DNA from: Sporosarcina globispora
GTDB lineage: Bacteria; Bacillota; Bacilli; Bacillales; Cytobacillaceae
Direction: 5' to 3'
Length of the DNA stretch: 64,000 bases
NCBI RefSeq assembly: GCF_001274725.1
Contig: NZ_LGUF01000007.1
Span: 4,073,911 to 4,137,910, forward strand
Below are positions 8,875 through 18,397 of the stretch, piece after piece. Each line of letters begins with the position of its first letter. Positions within the stretch are counted from its first letter, which is position 1. The notes beneath the pieces are model-generated. The model saw only the letters and a list, made by a program, of their open reading frames with translations. It did no database searches and was not told the origin of the DNA. Position numbers and translations under genes: made by a program.

Positions 8875-9313
8875 ATTGCCCTAATGCTTCTATTCGGTTT
8901 AACAGGCTTGTTACTTCATTAATAGTAGTGAACAGCTCTGAGTTTTCCAGCTGATCCAGTGCAAGGTTGCCGTTCTCCAATACTTTATTGATCTCTGCCA
9001 GAAGCGCTTCATTCCGGGTCACCAACTCCTGATGAATATCTTCTGCTAACGCCGGGATATCCTGAAGTGCGATAAAATCTTCAACTTCCTGCTTGAGTGT
9101 CGTCAACCGATCTTCAAGTTCCTGCTTTAGTGCCAGATCCGCTGCCGCATCCTGGATCATTTGCGGTGCTTCTTCAGCAAAGTCGCTTAATGTATTGATA
9201 TGCTCAGTCGCTTCATTAACATAATCAATGGAATTATTCACTTCTCCCAGAACGGAACAGCCGCTTAATATCATGGAAATGGTAAGGAGCCCTATTAAAA
9301 ACACTTTTTTCAT
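8873..9313 (-). CDS. Small secreted lipoprotein (DUF6376-like)
   Basis: A 146-residue protein starting MKKVFLIGLLTISMILSGC: a lipoprotein signal peptide with lipobox LSGC at Cys19, then an almost wholly helical, acidic region rich in Leu/Glu/Asn (coiled-coil-like). The ATG at 9313 is preferred over an upstream in-frame start because AAAGGA lies about eight bases before it. It resembles uncharacterised DUF6376 lipoproteins of Bacillus. Function unknown; probably anchored on the outer face of the membrane. Confidence 0.7.
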   Translation of the reverse strand: MKKVFLIGLLTISMILSGCSVLGEVNNSIDYVNEATEHINTLSDFAEEAPQMIQDAAADLALKQELEDRLTTLKQEVEDFIALQDIPALAEDIHQELVTRNEALLAEINKVLENGNLALDQLENSELFTTINEVTSLLNRIEALGQ

Positions 9314-9383
9314 TTGCTCGTTCCTTTCATCATTTGTCATAGTATAATACGATCTGTTTCGAAGAAGGTTTCATTTTAGCCAT

Positions 9384-9426
9384 AAAAAAACCACCTTCCT
9401 TGTATTGTAACAGAAAAGTGGTTTCT
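9384..9426. terminator. Terminator between yneF and the lipoprotein gene
   Basis: Stem AAACCAC / GTGGTTT with flanking A and T runs, immediately downstream of yneF on the minus strand. Confidence 0.6.
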
Positions 9427-9446
9427 AATGTGATGCTTGTCCCTGA

Positions 9447-9662
9447 TTACTTGCCAGTCTGCTTGTTCATAGCATTCATCATTTGGTTGATCTTCTTTTG
9501 AGATGGCTTCATGCCCATTTGCATCATCATCATTTTTAGCATTTGTTCGTTAATTGGCGGATTTTTCTCCAGGTAGCTCATCATGTATTTACGAGCAATG
9601 AAAAATCCTAGTGCTACACCAGCAAGAAGCGCCAGTACACCAACTAGAATGTACATACCCAT
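9447..9662 (-). CDS. yneF: YneF family (UPF0154) small membrane protein
   Basis: A 71-residue protein with one N-terminal membrane segment ([24 protein letters not shown]) followed by a Met-rich cytoplasmic tail ([22 protein letters not shown]), the typical UPF0154 form. The ATG at 9662 has AAGGAGGA eight bases upstream. It lies downstream of sirA as in other Bacillus. Function is unknown. Confidence 0.9.
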   Translation of the reverse strand: MGMYILVGVLALLAGVALGFFIARKYMMSYLEKNPPINEQMLKMMMMQMGMKPSQKKINQMMNAMNKQTGK

Positions 9663-9748
9663 ACTAACTTCCTCCTTCATGTTGTCTATCATACAGTGTA
9701 CTAGACCAAAGGTTATTATACAATATTTGCTTCATTTTTTCTCTTATT

Positions 9749-10186
9749 TTAGACGAATTTTCTCTCTTTTATCGGTTTTAGCCATCCATACCGTTTATGC
9801 TTTAGGTCAACAGCCAGAAAGGAAGACTCGCTTTTTCGCAGCACCTCGAAAAATACGGTCTCTGCCTCATAGCTGCCAGCCGCCTCTAAAATTAGACTCC
9901 GGTCAAACACTTCAAGCTTCGCCCTGCTTCTTTTGCTCATTTCTATATAGTATGCACTTTTTTCTATGATAAAGTCCTTTTTTCGCTGCAGCTGCTGATG
10001 GATGTACTGATGCACTTTCAACCCGGGGATCGGCTTAGTCACAAAATCAATTTGCTTCGATAGAATAGACTTCATTTCACCTGACGAACGCTCATACTCT
10101 TCAAACAACTGAAAAAACATCCGTTCTCTGCCAAAATAATGGGACGCGAATTCATCTTCTATTAAATACAATTGATAAGCCCTCAT
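9749..10186 (-). CDS. sirA: SirA, sporulation inhibitor of DNA replication
   Basis: A 145-residue protein starting MRAYQLYLIEDEFASHYFGR, the conserved N-terminus of SirA (YneE). SirA is made under Spo0A control and binds domain I of DnaA to stop new rounds of replication as cells enter sporulation. The ATG at 10186 has GGAGGGG seven bases upstream. Located between tkt and yneF as in B. subtilis. Confidence 0.85.
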   Translation of the reverse strand: MRAYQLYLIEDEFASHYFGRERMFFQLFEEYERSSGEMKSILSKQIDFVTKPIPGLKVHQYIHQQLQRKKDFIIEKSAYYIEMSKRSRAKLEVFDRSLILEAAGSYEAETVFFEVLRKSESSFLAVDLKHKRYGWLKPIKERKFV

Positions 10187-10564
10187 CTGGCCCCTCCTTC
10201 CGGGACGATCCATTTCTTTCAATTATAATTTAAACAAACATAAGGAATGTGTCTGAAGATGTTAAAAACTTTCACTAATTTTGTCGAAAGCGAAGAACTC
10301 AGTTGATTTTGAGGATTCTTGGTGGGAGAGCTACTGCTAATTTGACTCTTTTTACAAATATTCACTACTTCTTTTCCCCCAATTTGATCGCTGGTAATCT
10401 TGTTTTTTTGAGGATTTTGGGTCATGAAATCCCCTATGAGGATGGAAGCCCAATCCCTCCCCTCATTTTTGGGTTTTAAAGACCTTCTATAACGACTATT
10501 TCTTCCGCTTCACTATGTTTTTGGCTTCAAGAATCTTCAAACAGCGGAACGGTATCTAACATTT

Positions 10565-10606
10565 CACAAAAAAAGGAAGAGCCTCTCAGCTCTCCCTCCT
10601 CATTTA
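10565..10606 (-). terminator. Terminator of tkt
   Basis: Minus-strand stem GGGAGAGC / GCTCTTCC followed by seven T, just after the tkt stop. The remaining sequence from 10187 to 10564, between sirA and tkt, contains a 68-codon frame of biased composition (MTQNPQKNKITSDQ) with no convincing ribosome site; I see no gene or known RNA in it. Confidence 0.7.
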
Positions 10607-10610
10607 CCTA

Positions 10611-12617
10611 TTATCCCTGCAGCAATGCTTTCACGCGTGCTACTACGTTTTCGACTGTAAAGCCGTATTCTTCCATAATCTTCTCACCAGGTGCAGAAGC
10701 GCCGAATGTATCGATTGATAGAACATCGCCTTCGTCTCCAGCATAGCGGTGCCAGCCAAGTGAAGATCCCATTTCAATAGCAAGACGTTTTTTGACAGTC
10801 TTTGGAATCACGCTTTCTTTGTACTCTTTTGATTGAGCTTCGAAGCGGTCCCAGGCAGGCATGCTGACTACAGATGCATGGATGCCTTCACCTTCGAGGG
10901 CTTTTTGCGCTTCCACAGCCAGGCTGACTTCAGATCCTGCAGCAAGCAATAATACATCTGCATTGCTGTTAGAAGCTGGAGAAACAACATAAGCACCTTT
11001 TTGAACGCCTTCGTATGCAGCTGAATCCGTTCCTTTTAATGTAGGCAGGTTTTGACGGGTCAATACTAATGCAGTTGGCTTGTTAGTAGATTCGATTGCT
11101 GTTTTCCAAGCAGCTGCTGTTTCATTGCCATCAGCTGGTCGGACAACAGAAAGGTTTGGCATTGCGCGCAATGCTGCAAGCTGTTCGACTGGCTCATGTG
11201 TTGGGCCGTCTTCCCCGACAGCGATGCTGTCATGTGTGAATACATACGTCACAGGCAGATTCATTAGGGCAGCCAGACGGATAGCCGGGCGAAGATAATC
11301 AGAGAACACGAAGAATGTTCCGCCGAATACTTTTAATCCGCCATGAAGTGCCATTCCATTTAAAGCAGCACCCATTGCAAATTCACGTACACCGAACCAG
11401 ATGTTGCGGCCGTCAAATGACTCAGACGTAAAGTCGCCTGTACCTTTGATCATTGTTTTGTTGGAGCCTGCAAGGTCAGCAGATCCGCCAAAGAATGAAG
11501 GCAGGTTTTGTGCGATTGCATTTAGCACTTCTCCGGAAGAAGCACGGCTTGCAAGGCTCTTTCCTTCTTCATAAACAGGGATGTCTTTATCCCAGCCTTC
11601 TGAAAGCTCGCCTTTGATCGCCTGCTCGAGCTGCTTTCCTAACTCAGGATGTGCTTCTTTATATTGAGCAAAAAGGGCGTCCCATTCCTGCTGTTTTTTC
11701 GCGCCGCTTTCCACAACTTGCTGCTTGAAGTGATCATATACTTCCTGTGGAACATGGAAGTCTTCTTCGAATGTCCACTTGTATGCTTCTTTTGTTAATT
11801 TTAATTCGTCAGCACCAAGCGGAGCACCGTGAACATCAGATTTACCTGATTTATTCGGAGAACCGTAGCCGATGATCGTTTTTACTTCGATCATTGTCGG
11901 GCGGGTTTCATCCTGCTTCGATTCTTCGATAGCTTTTGCGATTTCATGGAGATCATTTCCATCTTCAACGCGGATGTACTGCCAGCCGTAAGACTTGAAG
12001 CGCTGTTCAACACTTTCTGAGAAGGACTTATCAAGGTCCCCATCAAGTGATATATCATTTGAATCATAGAGGACAACCAGTCTTCCAAGCTTTAAGTGTC
12101 CGGCAAGGGAAGCTGCTTCCGCAGAAACGCCTTCCATAAGATCTCCGTCACCACAGATGCTGTATGTATAATGGTCAACAACATTAAAGTTGTCTTTATT
12201 GTATGTTGAAGCCAGATGGCGTTCTGCCATTGCCATACCGACAGCCATCGCAATACCTTGTCCTAATGGGCCTGTTGTTGCGTCTACACCTGGTGTGTGG
12301 CCGTATTCAGGATGTCCAGGAGTCTTGCTTCCCCATTGTCTGAACTCTTTAATGTCATCCATGGATACATCATAGCCGGAAAGGTGAAGAAGGCTGTATA
12401 AAAGCATAGAGCCATGCCCGGCAGAAAGGACGAAACGGTCACGATTGAACCATTCAGGATTTTTAGGATTGTGGTTCATGAAGCGTGTCCAAAGTGTATA
12501 AGCCATTGGCGCTGCCCCCATCGGCATGCCCGGATGGCCGGAATTCGCCTTTTCAATAGCATCGATTGATAAAGTACGAATGGAACTGATAGATAGTTCA
12601 TCTGTGTGATTAAACAT
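10611..12617 (-). CDS. tkt: Transketolase
   Basis: A 668-residue, full-length thiamine-diphosphate enzyme of the pentose phosphate pathway that moves two-carbon units between sugar phosphates. Visible landmarks are the N-terminal [12 protein letters not shown] substrate loop, the ThDP-binding GDGDLMEG near residue 155, the central [15 protein letters not shown], and [20 protein letters not shown] with the Glu-activating region. Length and order match bacterial transketolases with no frame damage. A start near base 12617 follows GGATGT. Single-gene unit downstream of ynzC. Confidence 0.96.
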   Translation of the reverse strand: MFNHTDELSISSIRTLSIDAIEKANSGHPGMPMGAAPMAYTLWTRFMNHNPKNPEWFNRDRFVLSAGHGSMLLYSLLHLSGYDVSMDDIKEFRQWGSKTPGHPEYGHTPGVDATTGPLGQGIAMAVGMAMAERHLASTYNKDNFNVVDHYTYSICGDGDLMEGVSAEAASLAGHLKLGRLVVLYDSNDISLDGDLDKSFSESVEQRFKSYGWQYIRVEDGNDLHEIAKAIEESKQDETRPTMIEVKTIIGYGSPNKSGKSDVHGAPLGADELKLTKEAYKWTFEEDFHVPQEVYDHFKQQVVESGAKKQQEWDALFAQYKEAHPELGKQLEQAIKGELSEGWDKDIPVYEEGKSLASRASSGEVLNAIAQNLPSFFGGSADLAGSNKTMIKGTGDFTSESFDGRNIWFGVREFAMGAALNGMALHGGLKVFGGTFFVFSDYLRPAIRLAALMNLPVTYVFTHDSIAVGEDGPTHEPVEQLAALRAMPNLSVVRPADGNETAAAWKTAIESTNKPTALVLTRQNLPTLKGTDSAAYEGVQKGAYVVSPASNSNADVLLLAAGSEVSLAVEAQKALEGEGIHASVVSMPAWDRFEAQSKEYKESVIPKTVKKRLAIEMGSSLGWHRYAGDEGDVLSIDTFGASAPGEKIMEEYGFTVENVVARVKALLQG

Positions 12618-12757
12618 TCAATACATCCTTTCAAGAGTAATTCTTTACTCTTTTAATATTATCGGGTGTCTCTTTTTTTCACAACCAATAGGGTCATGAA
12701 AAGGTTAAAAAAAGCCGGTTTGTTACTATATTGACACAAAAAGACCCGGCATATGTA

Positions 12758-12805
12758 AAAAAAGCGGAGATAGCCGGCATTGAGCCGTAAAGTCTCCGCT
12801 TTCTA
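12758..12805 (-). terminator. Terminator of the yneA-yneB-ynzC operon
   Basis: A long hairpin with outer stem AAAGCGGAGA / TCTCCGCTTT and an inner GCCGGC...GCCG pairing, followed on the minus strand by a T run. Confidence 0.75.
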
Positions 12806-12850
12806 TTAAAAGAAGGAATACAGCATAGTGTATCCCTTGCAATTATATTA

Positions 12851-13084
12851 TTAGTGAAGGCGGTTTTTATTTTGAAGTTCTTTCAGCTTTTTCGGAGTTA
12901 CGTCGTTTCCTTTCGGATCAACGATCGTTACGCCTTTCAGCGTGTTTAACATGCCGGAGCGGAAAGTTTCCAAATATTCTTTGCGAAGAGAAGTCTGCTC
13001 TTTCGCTTCTGCTTCTGTTAATCCAGATTCCTTTGCCTTCTTTGCCAGTTCATTAATTCGGGCAAGTTTTTGTTTTGGCAGCAT
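12851..13084 (-). CDS. ynzC: YnzC (DUF896 / UPF0291) protein
   Basis: A 77-residue helical-hairpin protein (MLPKQKLARINELAKKAKES...), matching the DUF896 family including LTEAEAKEQTSLRKEYLETFR. It is the third gene after yneA and yneB behind the SOS promoter, as in B. subtilis. The family has a known structure but no established function. Confidence 0.92.
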   Translation of the reverse strand: MLPKQKLARINELAKKAKESGLTEAEAKEQTSLRKEYLETFRSGMLNTLKGVTIVDPKGNDVTPKKLKELQNKNRLH

Positions 13085-13226
13085 ATATTAAAGCTCCTTT
13101 ATATCAAAAGTTTACCTTTGGATATTCTGATAGAAGGTTCTATTATACAATAGCTTCAGCCATAGAACAATACTGAAACTCAAATGCATCATACTAAAAA
13201 AGAACACTTTTGACAAGAAAAGTGCT

Positions 13227-13883
<657 letters not shown>

Positions 13884-14216
13884 TTATTCGTTAAAGTCTG
13901 AACTGGCAAGCTCTTTATATGGCTGATCATCCAGTGCTTTAACTGGAATTACAATTTCATCGCCCGGAAAGATCCTCCCTGCCGCAATCTCATTATTTTG
14001 TTCTACCCAATTTATAAATTGATCAGTAGACAGCGAATGTTCAGACGAAAAATTCTCTGCAATCTTCCATAATGAGTCGCCTTCAGCAACTGTGACTTTC
14101 ACAAACTTTTCCGTATCAGGCGTTTCTATTTGCAAGAGCAAAATAAACGATGCTGCCAAGCTTAAAACGAAGAGAATAATAGCATAAGAATATGAATTCC
14201 ACAATTTTTTCAACAT
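13884..14216 (-). CDS. yneA: YneA, SOS-induced cell division inhibitor with LysM domain
   Basis: A 110-residue protein: a membrane segment (YAIILFVLSLAASFILLLQI) followed by a LysM domain (VKVTVAEGDSLWKIAENF to GDEIVIPV). YneA blocks septation while DNA is being repaired; the LysM part binds peptidoglycan outside the cell. It is divergent from lexA with LexA boxes in the shared promoter region, and ten bases separate it from yneB. Confidence 0.9.
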   Translation of the reverse strand: MLKKLWNSYSYAIILFVLSLAASFILLLQIETPDTEKFVKVTVAEGDSLWKIAENFSSEHSLSTDQFINWVEQNNEIAAGRIFPGDEIVIPVKALDDQPYKELASSDFNE

Positions 14217-14233
14217 GATCCTTCACCTCTAAA

Positions 14234-14339
14234 AGAATATATGTTCGCATTTGATGTTTTTATTATAGACCGAACATTTGTTTCGTGTCAACAAAAATTC
14301 GAACTTATGTTTGTATCATATGGTAATTGATGCTATAAT
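14234..14339. promoter_or_regulatory. lexA/yneA divergent promoters with three LexA boxes
   Basis: LexA-type boxes: AGAATATATGTTCG (14234-14247), CGAACATTTGTTTC (14271-14284) and CGAACTTATGTTTG (14300-14313), close to the Bacillus consensus CGAACNNNNGTTCG. The yneA promoter on the minus strand reads TTGACA (14286-14291) - 18 bases - TATAAT (14262-14267) and the second box lies inside its spacer. The lexA promoter reads TTGTAT (14311-14316) - 17 bases - TATAAT (14334-14339) and the third box overlaps its -35 element. Confidence 0.88.
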
Positions 14340-14371
14340 TGAGACAACAAAAACATACGAGGTGCGTAAAG

Positions 14372-14995
14372 ATGGTGAAATTATCAAAAAGGCAGCAAGA
14401 TATATTAGAGTTTATTAAAGAAGAAGTTAAATTGAGAGGCTATCCGCCTTCTGTTAGGGAGATCGGGGAAGCGGTCGGCCTGGCTTCAAGCTCAACAGTT
14501 CACGGCCATCTCGCTAGACTTGAAAGCAAAGGGCTGATTCGCAGAGACCCTACTAAACCGCGCGCCATTGAAATTTTAGATTTAGACGAGTCTTCGCACA
14601 TCCCTAAGGTCAGTGCTGTTAATGTTCCAATTGTCGGTAAAGTAACTGCAGGGCAGCCGATAACGGCAATTGAGAATGTTGAAGAATACTTCCCTCTCCC
14701 AGAGAGGATGGCACCTGCTGACGAGCATGTATTCATGCTGGAAATCATGGGAGAAAGTATGATTGAAGCGGGAATCCTGGATGGCGACTATGTCATTGTC
14801 AAACAGCAGAGCACTGCCAATAATGGAGACATTGTGGTAGCTATGACAGAGGAAGATGAAGCGACAGTAAAGAGATTCTTTAAAGAAAAAGACTTTATCC
14901 GCCTTCAGCCGGAAAACTCGACAATGGAACCTATTATCCTTCGAAATGTTTCCATTCTAGGCAAAGTAATAGGTGTATACCGCCACATGCATTAA
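14372..14995 (+). CDS. lexA: LexA, SOS repressor
   Basis: A 207-residue protein. The winged-helix domain spans residues 1-65 ([24 protein letters not shown]). The self-cleavage site is Ala93-Gly94 in KVTAGQPI, with catalytic Ser129 (MGESM) and Lys167 (TVKRFF). RecA-stimulated cleavage relieves repression of the SOS regulon. The ATG at 14372 (MVKLSKRQQ) has GAGGTG upstream and matches the family start; the longer frame is not conserved. The gene represses itself and yneA through the adjacent boxes. Confidence 0.96.
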   Translation: MVKLSKRQQDILEFIKEEVKLRGYPPSVREIGEAVGLASSSTVHGHLARLESKGLIRRDPTKPRAIEILDLDESSHIPKVSAVNVPIVGKVTAGQPITAIENVEEYFPLPERMAPADEHVFMLEIMGESMIEAGILDGDYVIVKQQSTANNGDIVVAMTEEDEATVKRFFKEKDFIRLQPENSTMEPIILRNVSILGKVIGVYRHMH

Positions 14996-15002
14996 GAGAA
15001 TG

Positions 15003-15040
15003 ATAAAAAGCAAGCAGCAGCTGCTTGCTTTTTACTTTTG
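15003..15040 (+). terminator. Terminator of lexA
   Basis: Stem AAAAAGCAAGCAGC / GCTGCTTGCTTTTT, followed by more T. Confidence 0.85.
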
Positions 15041-15279
15041 CCAATTTTAAGAAGGTTAACAGTTCCTATTACCTGGTACTATTACCAAAATCATACAAAA
15101 GTAGCTATTACCTTTCTTTTTGCACTACGTTACAGTAATGTATGACTATTTTATTGTTCAGAAAATTCGGTATTTTTATGCATATTAATTGATATCTACT
15201 TTCTATATAATGGTAATACACCGAGAATCAACCTAAGGTCGCTTGTCCAAAATCTCGACTTTAGGAGTGTGAAGAAAAA

Positions 15280-15564
15280 ATGTTTTTGAACATTACCTTC
15301 GCTTTGTTGATTGGTGGGCTGATTGGTGTCGTGGGACATATCCGGAAAGAAGGCAAAATGGTCAAACCCAGAAGGACAAAAAAATTCATCTATCTGGGGG
15401 TCTTTGAAGAAGTAATCATGGGGGCTTTGGCGGCTGTTTTTTTGGTCGTATCTTCAGATCCTGACTCTACCTTAAAGGTAGTGCTCCTGGCGGTGATTGC
15501 AGGATTTGGAGGAGATGCACTGCTGGCATGTCTCGATTTCTTAAAGATCAGGCAGAAAGAATAG
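15280..15564 (+). CDS. DUF4257 family small membrane protein
   Basis: A 94-residue protein with three hydrophobic stretches: ITFALLIGGLIGVVGHI, EVIMGALAAVFLVVSS and VVLLAVIAGFGGDALL. The pattern matches DUF4257 proteins of Bacillus, whose function is unknown. GGAGTGTG lies about a dozen bases before the ATG. It is followed by a terminator and is the last apparently native gene before the mobile region. Confidence 0.78.
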   Translation: MFLNITFALLIGGLIGVVGHIRKEGKMVKPRRTKKFIYLGVFEEVIMGALAAVFLVVSSDPDSTLKVVLLAVIAGFGGDALLACLDFLKIRQKE

Positions 15565-15585
15565 AGATATACAGAAATATTAGAT

Positions 15586-15622
15586 AGATCCTCCCTCGTT
15601 CATGTTGAACGGGGTTTTTTGT
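15586..15622 (+). terminator. Terminator after the DUF4257 gene
   Basis: Stem CCCTCGTTCA / TGAACGGGG followed by six T. Confidence 0.75.
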
Positions 15623-15689
15623 TAAGGCGGCCATAAGTAATAGTTCAAGTTTGCGGTAAAAAAGCCAATTGTAAGTGGAATAATATTTT

Positions 15690-15876
15690 AAAGAAGTTAG
15701 ACGTAGAAGCATTAAAGTATGGAGAGCTATTCCTAATCATATGTTAAATTGGAAATCTGATGATGAAGCCTTTACATGTGCAGATGAGAGTAGCTTATCA
15801 TGAGGCGGTACACACTGGACAAATTACTAGACTATATGAGAAATATGGGAATTAAACGTCCTGATATATGGGATTA
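15690..15876 (+). pseudogene. Decayed DinB-family gene fragment
   Basis: Two short readable pieces in different frames: AIPNHMLNWKSDDEAFTCAD, then VAYHEAVHTGQ followed after a one-base shift by DYMRNMGIKRPDIWD and a stop. The second piece is the typical C-terminal His motif and tail of DinB-type proteins. The middle of the gene is missing. This is a relic distinct from the intact DinB-like gene at 741. Confidence 0.5.
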
Positions 15877-16141
15877 ATATTGGATAGAACAAGACTTTAT
15901 CTATGTCTTGTTTTTTATGCACTTCTCGACTCACGGTGTCAATTTCTTCGGCTTTAACACGTCCAGTTCTTGCTTTTCGAGCAATCATATTGCCCGTTTC
16001 TATCTTTTCTCCTACAAATGCAATTTTAAGGTTAGAAATACCTCTTCCCTTATCCTGTTCACCACGTTTCTTTGGTTTTCTGTGAGTGATTACACGAAGA
16101 CCATTCAAAGACTCACGAAAGAAGGTTTCATTGCTTTTCAC
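15827..16141 (-). CDS. Unassigned basic protein fragment
   Basis: An open frame of 104 codons whose readable part is highly charged (ITHRKPKKRGEQDKG, VGEKIETGNMIARKA, VKAEEIDTVSREVHKKQDID). I do not recognise a family. No good ribosome site precedes a start codon and the tail (VLFYPILIPYIRTFN) reads into the DinB relic, so it is probably a fragment of a larger lost gene. It lies about 1.2 kb from the first glnA-type att copy. Confidence 0.35.
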   Translation of the reverse strand: MKSNETFFRESLNGLRVITHRKPKKRGEQDKGRGISNLKIAFVGEKIETGNMIARKARTGRVKAEEIDTVSREVHKKQDIDKVLFYPILIPYIRTFNSHISHIV

Positions 16142-16195
16142 AATGCCTTCTAACTGCCAGTATGTAATAGAGCAGCAAAATAAAATAAACTGCTC

Positions 16196-16519
16196 TTATT
16201 TTCTTTCTGCCTTATATAGTCGAACTCCAGAAGGATCATTTATATCATTTCCAAAATAGCTGCCCATTTTTTCATTTGTCAGCTCTTCTAATTTTCTGGT
16301 TGCTTTTCGAAATTCCAAATCCGTCAGCTGCCCTGTAGCAAAAAGAGAACATAATATAGCAAATCCTATAGCAGTTGTATCTACTTTAACTTCTATATTC
16401 ATATCAATATCTGAATTCCCGCTGTGACCAACGGAATTTATGGTTTCATTATCGTTAGTTATTTGATTTTTATTATTAATAAATCCGAATTTTTCCAAAT
16501 TAATTCTTTTATTCGGCAT
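16196..16519 (-). CDS. Hypothetical protein, 107 aa
   Basis: Starts MPNKRINLEKFGFINNKNQ with AGGGTGG about ten bases upstream. Residues 30-50 are polar (NETINSVGHSGNSDIDMN), followed by a central hydrophobic stretch (AIGFAILCSLFATG) and a helical C-terminus (FRKATRKLEELTNEK). No recognised domain. It follows another 107-residue gene on the same strand but is separated from it by a terminator hairpin. Both have many Asn/Asp residues, as in some spore-surface-associated proteins, but that link is only a guess. Confidence 0.5.
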   Translation of the reverse strand: MPNKRINLEKFGFINNKNQITNDNETINSVGHSGNSDIDMNIEVKVDTTAIGFAILCSLFATGQLTDLEFRKATRKLEELTNEKMGSYFGNDINDPSGVRLYKAERK

Positions 16520-16540
16520 TTTCAACACCACCCTATTAAT

Positions 16541-16570
16541 AGGTGGGATATAAAAAAATATCCCACCACT
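16541..16570 (-). terminator. Terminator hairpin between two small genes
   Basis: Ten-bp perfect stem GGTGGGATAT / ATATCCCACC around an A-rich loop, just after the stop of the upstream minus-strand gene. There is no long T run, so it may be an attenuator rather than a full stop. Confidence 0.5.
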
Positions 16571-16572
16571 CC

Positions 16573-16896
16573 TTAAAAGTCTACATCAACATCAGTACTC
16601 TGATCTTGGTCATTCTCCTGATCTTGATCGGCTCTTACACGTGCGTTACTCCTGCTGTTTAAACGAATATCCACTCGGGAATTTCCAGAGTTCGTAATTC
16701 TAGCACGGGCTATATTATTATTTTTATCAGTATTTCGAACGTCTGCTTCCGCATCTGCATCCGCATCCGCCCTATTATCTAAATCGTTATCAATGTCGGT
16801 ATCTACATCTACATCGACGTTAGTATTGCCATTTCTTCTGCTGGAACCTCTAAAGAAACTTTGGTTTCCAAATCTATCACGCTTTCTTCTACTCAT
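16573..16896 (-). CDS. Asp/Asn/Arg-rich low-complexity protein
   Basis: A 107-residue protein starting MSRRKRDRFGNQSFFRG with AGGGAGGG six bases upstream. The middle is an acidic repeat (VDVDVDTDIDNDLDNRADAD), followed by an Arg/Asn-rich stretch and the tail DQENDQDQSTDVDVDF. No catalytic motif. Such low-complexity proteins occur among spore coat or exosporium components; the function here is unknown. Confidence 0.55.
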   Translation of the reverse strand: MSRRKRDRFGNQSFFRGSSRRNGNTNVDVDVDTDIDNDLDNRADADADAEADVRNTDKNNNIARARITNSGNSRVDIRLNSRSNARVRADQDQENDQDQSTDVDVDF

Positions 16897-17297
16897 TTTG
16901 TTCCCTCCCTTCGGTTTCATAATTTCAATTTATTCATTTTTAGACAGGGTGTATAGACTCTTTGCCGAGTGTAATCGCCCTTTTTGGATAATAGCTGTTA
17001 ATTTTTAAACTCAGCTTTTGTGTAGACTCGTCCTACATAATTATTAAGTGGGTGATAGCATATATTCAGAAGAATTGGATTTATTGAATGATATAAGTCT
17101 ACTCCTCGCAGGGGAAATTTAGAAAAGTTCCCGCACTTTAATGGAATACACGTTGAGGAAGTTATTGAAGAAACATACTAATAAGCTCCTATTTCTTTAT
17201 TAATTTTTGGGCATGGGATCTATGGACTGGATTTCATTAGTCTATATTTGTTCATTAGGTTGAACAATTAGGTAAACCTTATTTTGTCCAAATATAA
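16897..17297. other. Intergenic region with possible decayed ORF
   Basis: About 400 bases without a supported gene. Around 17060-17180 two short pieces in different frames read SEELDLLNDISLLLAGE and EKFPHFNGIHVEEVIEETY, which looks like a frameshifted relic of a small protein of unknown family. It ends at the first glnA-type att copy. Confidence 0.35.
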
Positions 17298-17386
17298 TAC
17301 CCCCTCGAATCCAGTAGTATCAAGGGGTTTTATTCTTAGTACATGCTCATGTAGTGCTCGCGCTCCTATGGATGCACTTGCGTACG
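17298..17386 (-). other. glnA 3'-end att copy 1 (degenerate)
   Basis: On the minus strand this reads the last residues of glutamine synthetase, RTQVHP-stop-EREHYMSMY-stop, then the glnA-type terminator (CCCCTTGATACTACTGG...). The Trp codon is TAG and one Gln codon has become His relative to copies 2 and 3, so it is a worn copy. It marks the junction between the native lexA side and the mobile region. The left end of element A follows directly. Confidence 0.7.
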
Positions 17387-17445
17387 AAAGGACGATTGAA
17401 ATATAGATACATGTCATTTCTCAGAAGGTGATGATCCACTGCTAA

Positions 17446-17742
17446 TTACCATTTCACTTCTTTATCGGAGCCAATGAGTTCCCTGCCGGTAGTATTTAAA
17501 TAATACACATATTTGCCGTTGTGCATCTTAATGTGCAGAAAGTCTTTCATTCGGTTCAGTACTTTCAAAGCATTCCGATCAGTACCTAAACCATGCAGTA
17601 TCTGGAGGTGTTCTCTTGAGGCAAAAACCAATTTATCCAAACTTAACAAGATCTTCTCCTGCCGGCTCTTCTTTTTCTCGATACTCGACAACATTTTCTG
17701 GCGCTCCTTTGACCAGGCTAATATAGCGCTCAACTTTTTCAA
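17446..17742 (-). pseudogene. Truncated replication-relaxation gene (element A)
   Basis: 98 codons nearly identical in sequence to the first half of the intact gene at 29270-29899 (KKKSRQEKILLSLDKL, RMKDFLHIKMHNGKYVYYLN, ending SDKEVKW). Similarity continues past the stop to about 17404, where the sequence jumps straight into the att copy, so the 3' half is deleted. Confidence 0.75.
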
Positions 17743-17809
17743 CCTCTACCAGATCATCGGTATCTATCCGGCTCATCAGCTGCTGCAGCTTTAAAACACT
17801 TACCGGCAT
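17633..17809 (-). pseudogene. Fusion ORF: P27 small-terminase N-terminus joined to FtsK C-terminus
   Basis: The 58-residue ORF starts MPVSVLKLQQLMSRIDTDD like the P27 terminase gene at 28155 and ends ENVVEYREKEEPAGEDLVKF like the FtsK-type gene at 29838. The join is at LVKGAPENV. A good ribosome site (GGGGGGATGGA) precedes the ATG. It records a deletion of everything between small terminase and the end of the ATPase gene. Confidence 0.75.
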
Positions 17810-17845
17810 TCCATCCCCCCTTACGTGGAAAAAAATGCTCATAAA

Positions 17846-17912
17846 TCTGGAAAATAGGTTCCCCTCCCCAGTGCCCCTAATCTGCAAAAAAGCTTTGACC
17901 GGGGGGAACCTA
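17846..17912. other. Candidate phage cos site, copy 1
   Basis: A GC-rich block in AT-rich DNA: GGTTCCCCTCCCCAGTGCCCC, an A-rich middle, then GACCGGGGGGAACC; the outer bases GGTTCCCC and GGGGAACC are palindromic. Nearly the same block occurs at 28203-28262 and 36417-36471, each time just upstream of a P27 small terminase. That position is where cos lies in HNH-type cos phages. Confidence 0.5.
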
Positions 17913-17929
17913 GAAATAATTTCAACTGG

Positions 17930-18397
17930 TTACACCAAACCTTTTTTAAACCAATATATATATATCTTTACAACATAAAGAATAATCATGTTGGTAATTA
18001 AACCAATGAACCAGTTCCAGTGAATATAGTGATACAATAAACTATATTTTTCGAGAAGATAAGAATAAGTTGTTATCCCCATTGAAAATAGTAAGTAGTA
18101 TAAAAATGTTCCTCTTGCCGCTTTTTCTTTTGGATAAAAAAGTATAAAAAACACGGCAAATGTAGGATAAACAATATAATGCAATGAAAAGCTCATATTT
18201 GTCGCTTTATTAAATTCTCTATAAGGAAACTCAACCAATCCAAATACCAATTGTAGATATTCATGTATCCATGCTATTGCATGAACAAATATAAAGGTTA
18301 TCCAAGCTAACCTTTTACTTTCGATTGGAATATATCTTAACAACAAGTACAATGATAAAACCCACGAACATATTAAAATCAGGACTTCTCTGTTCAT
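17930..18397 (-). CDS. CBO0543-like multi-pass membrane protein
   Basis: A 155-residue protein with four or five hydrophobic segments and the motif WIHEYLQLVFGLVEFPYREF between segments 2 and 3, followed by YPTFAVFFILFYP. It overlaps the next gene by four bases and is its paralogue, so the two are translationally coupled. The resemblance is to CBO0543 family membrane proteins, function unknown. Cargo of element A, inserted between the cos-like block and the HNH relic. Confidence 0.65.
   Translation of the reverse strand: MNREVLILICSWVLSLYLLLRYIPIESKRLAWITFIFVHAIAWIHEYLQLVFGLVEFPYREFNKATNMSFSLHYIVYPTFAVFFILFYPKEKAARGTFLYYLLFSMGITTYSYLLEKYSLLYHYIHWNWFIGLITNMIILYVVKIYIYWFKKGLV

Noticed and set aside
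10219..10425. 68-codon minus-strand ORF between sirA and tkt
   Set aside because: Biased composition (Ser/Asn/Lys), no good ribosome site, not seen at this place in Bacillus.
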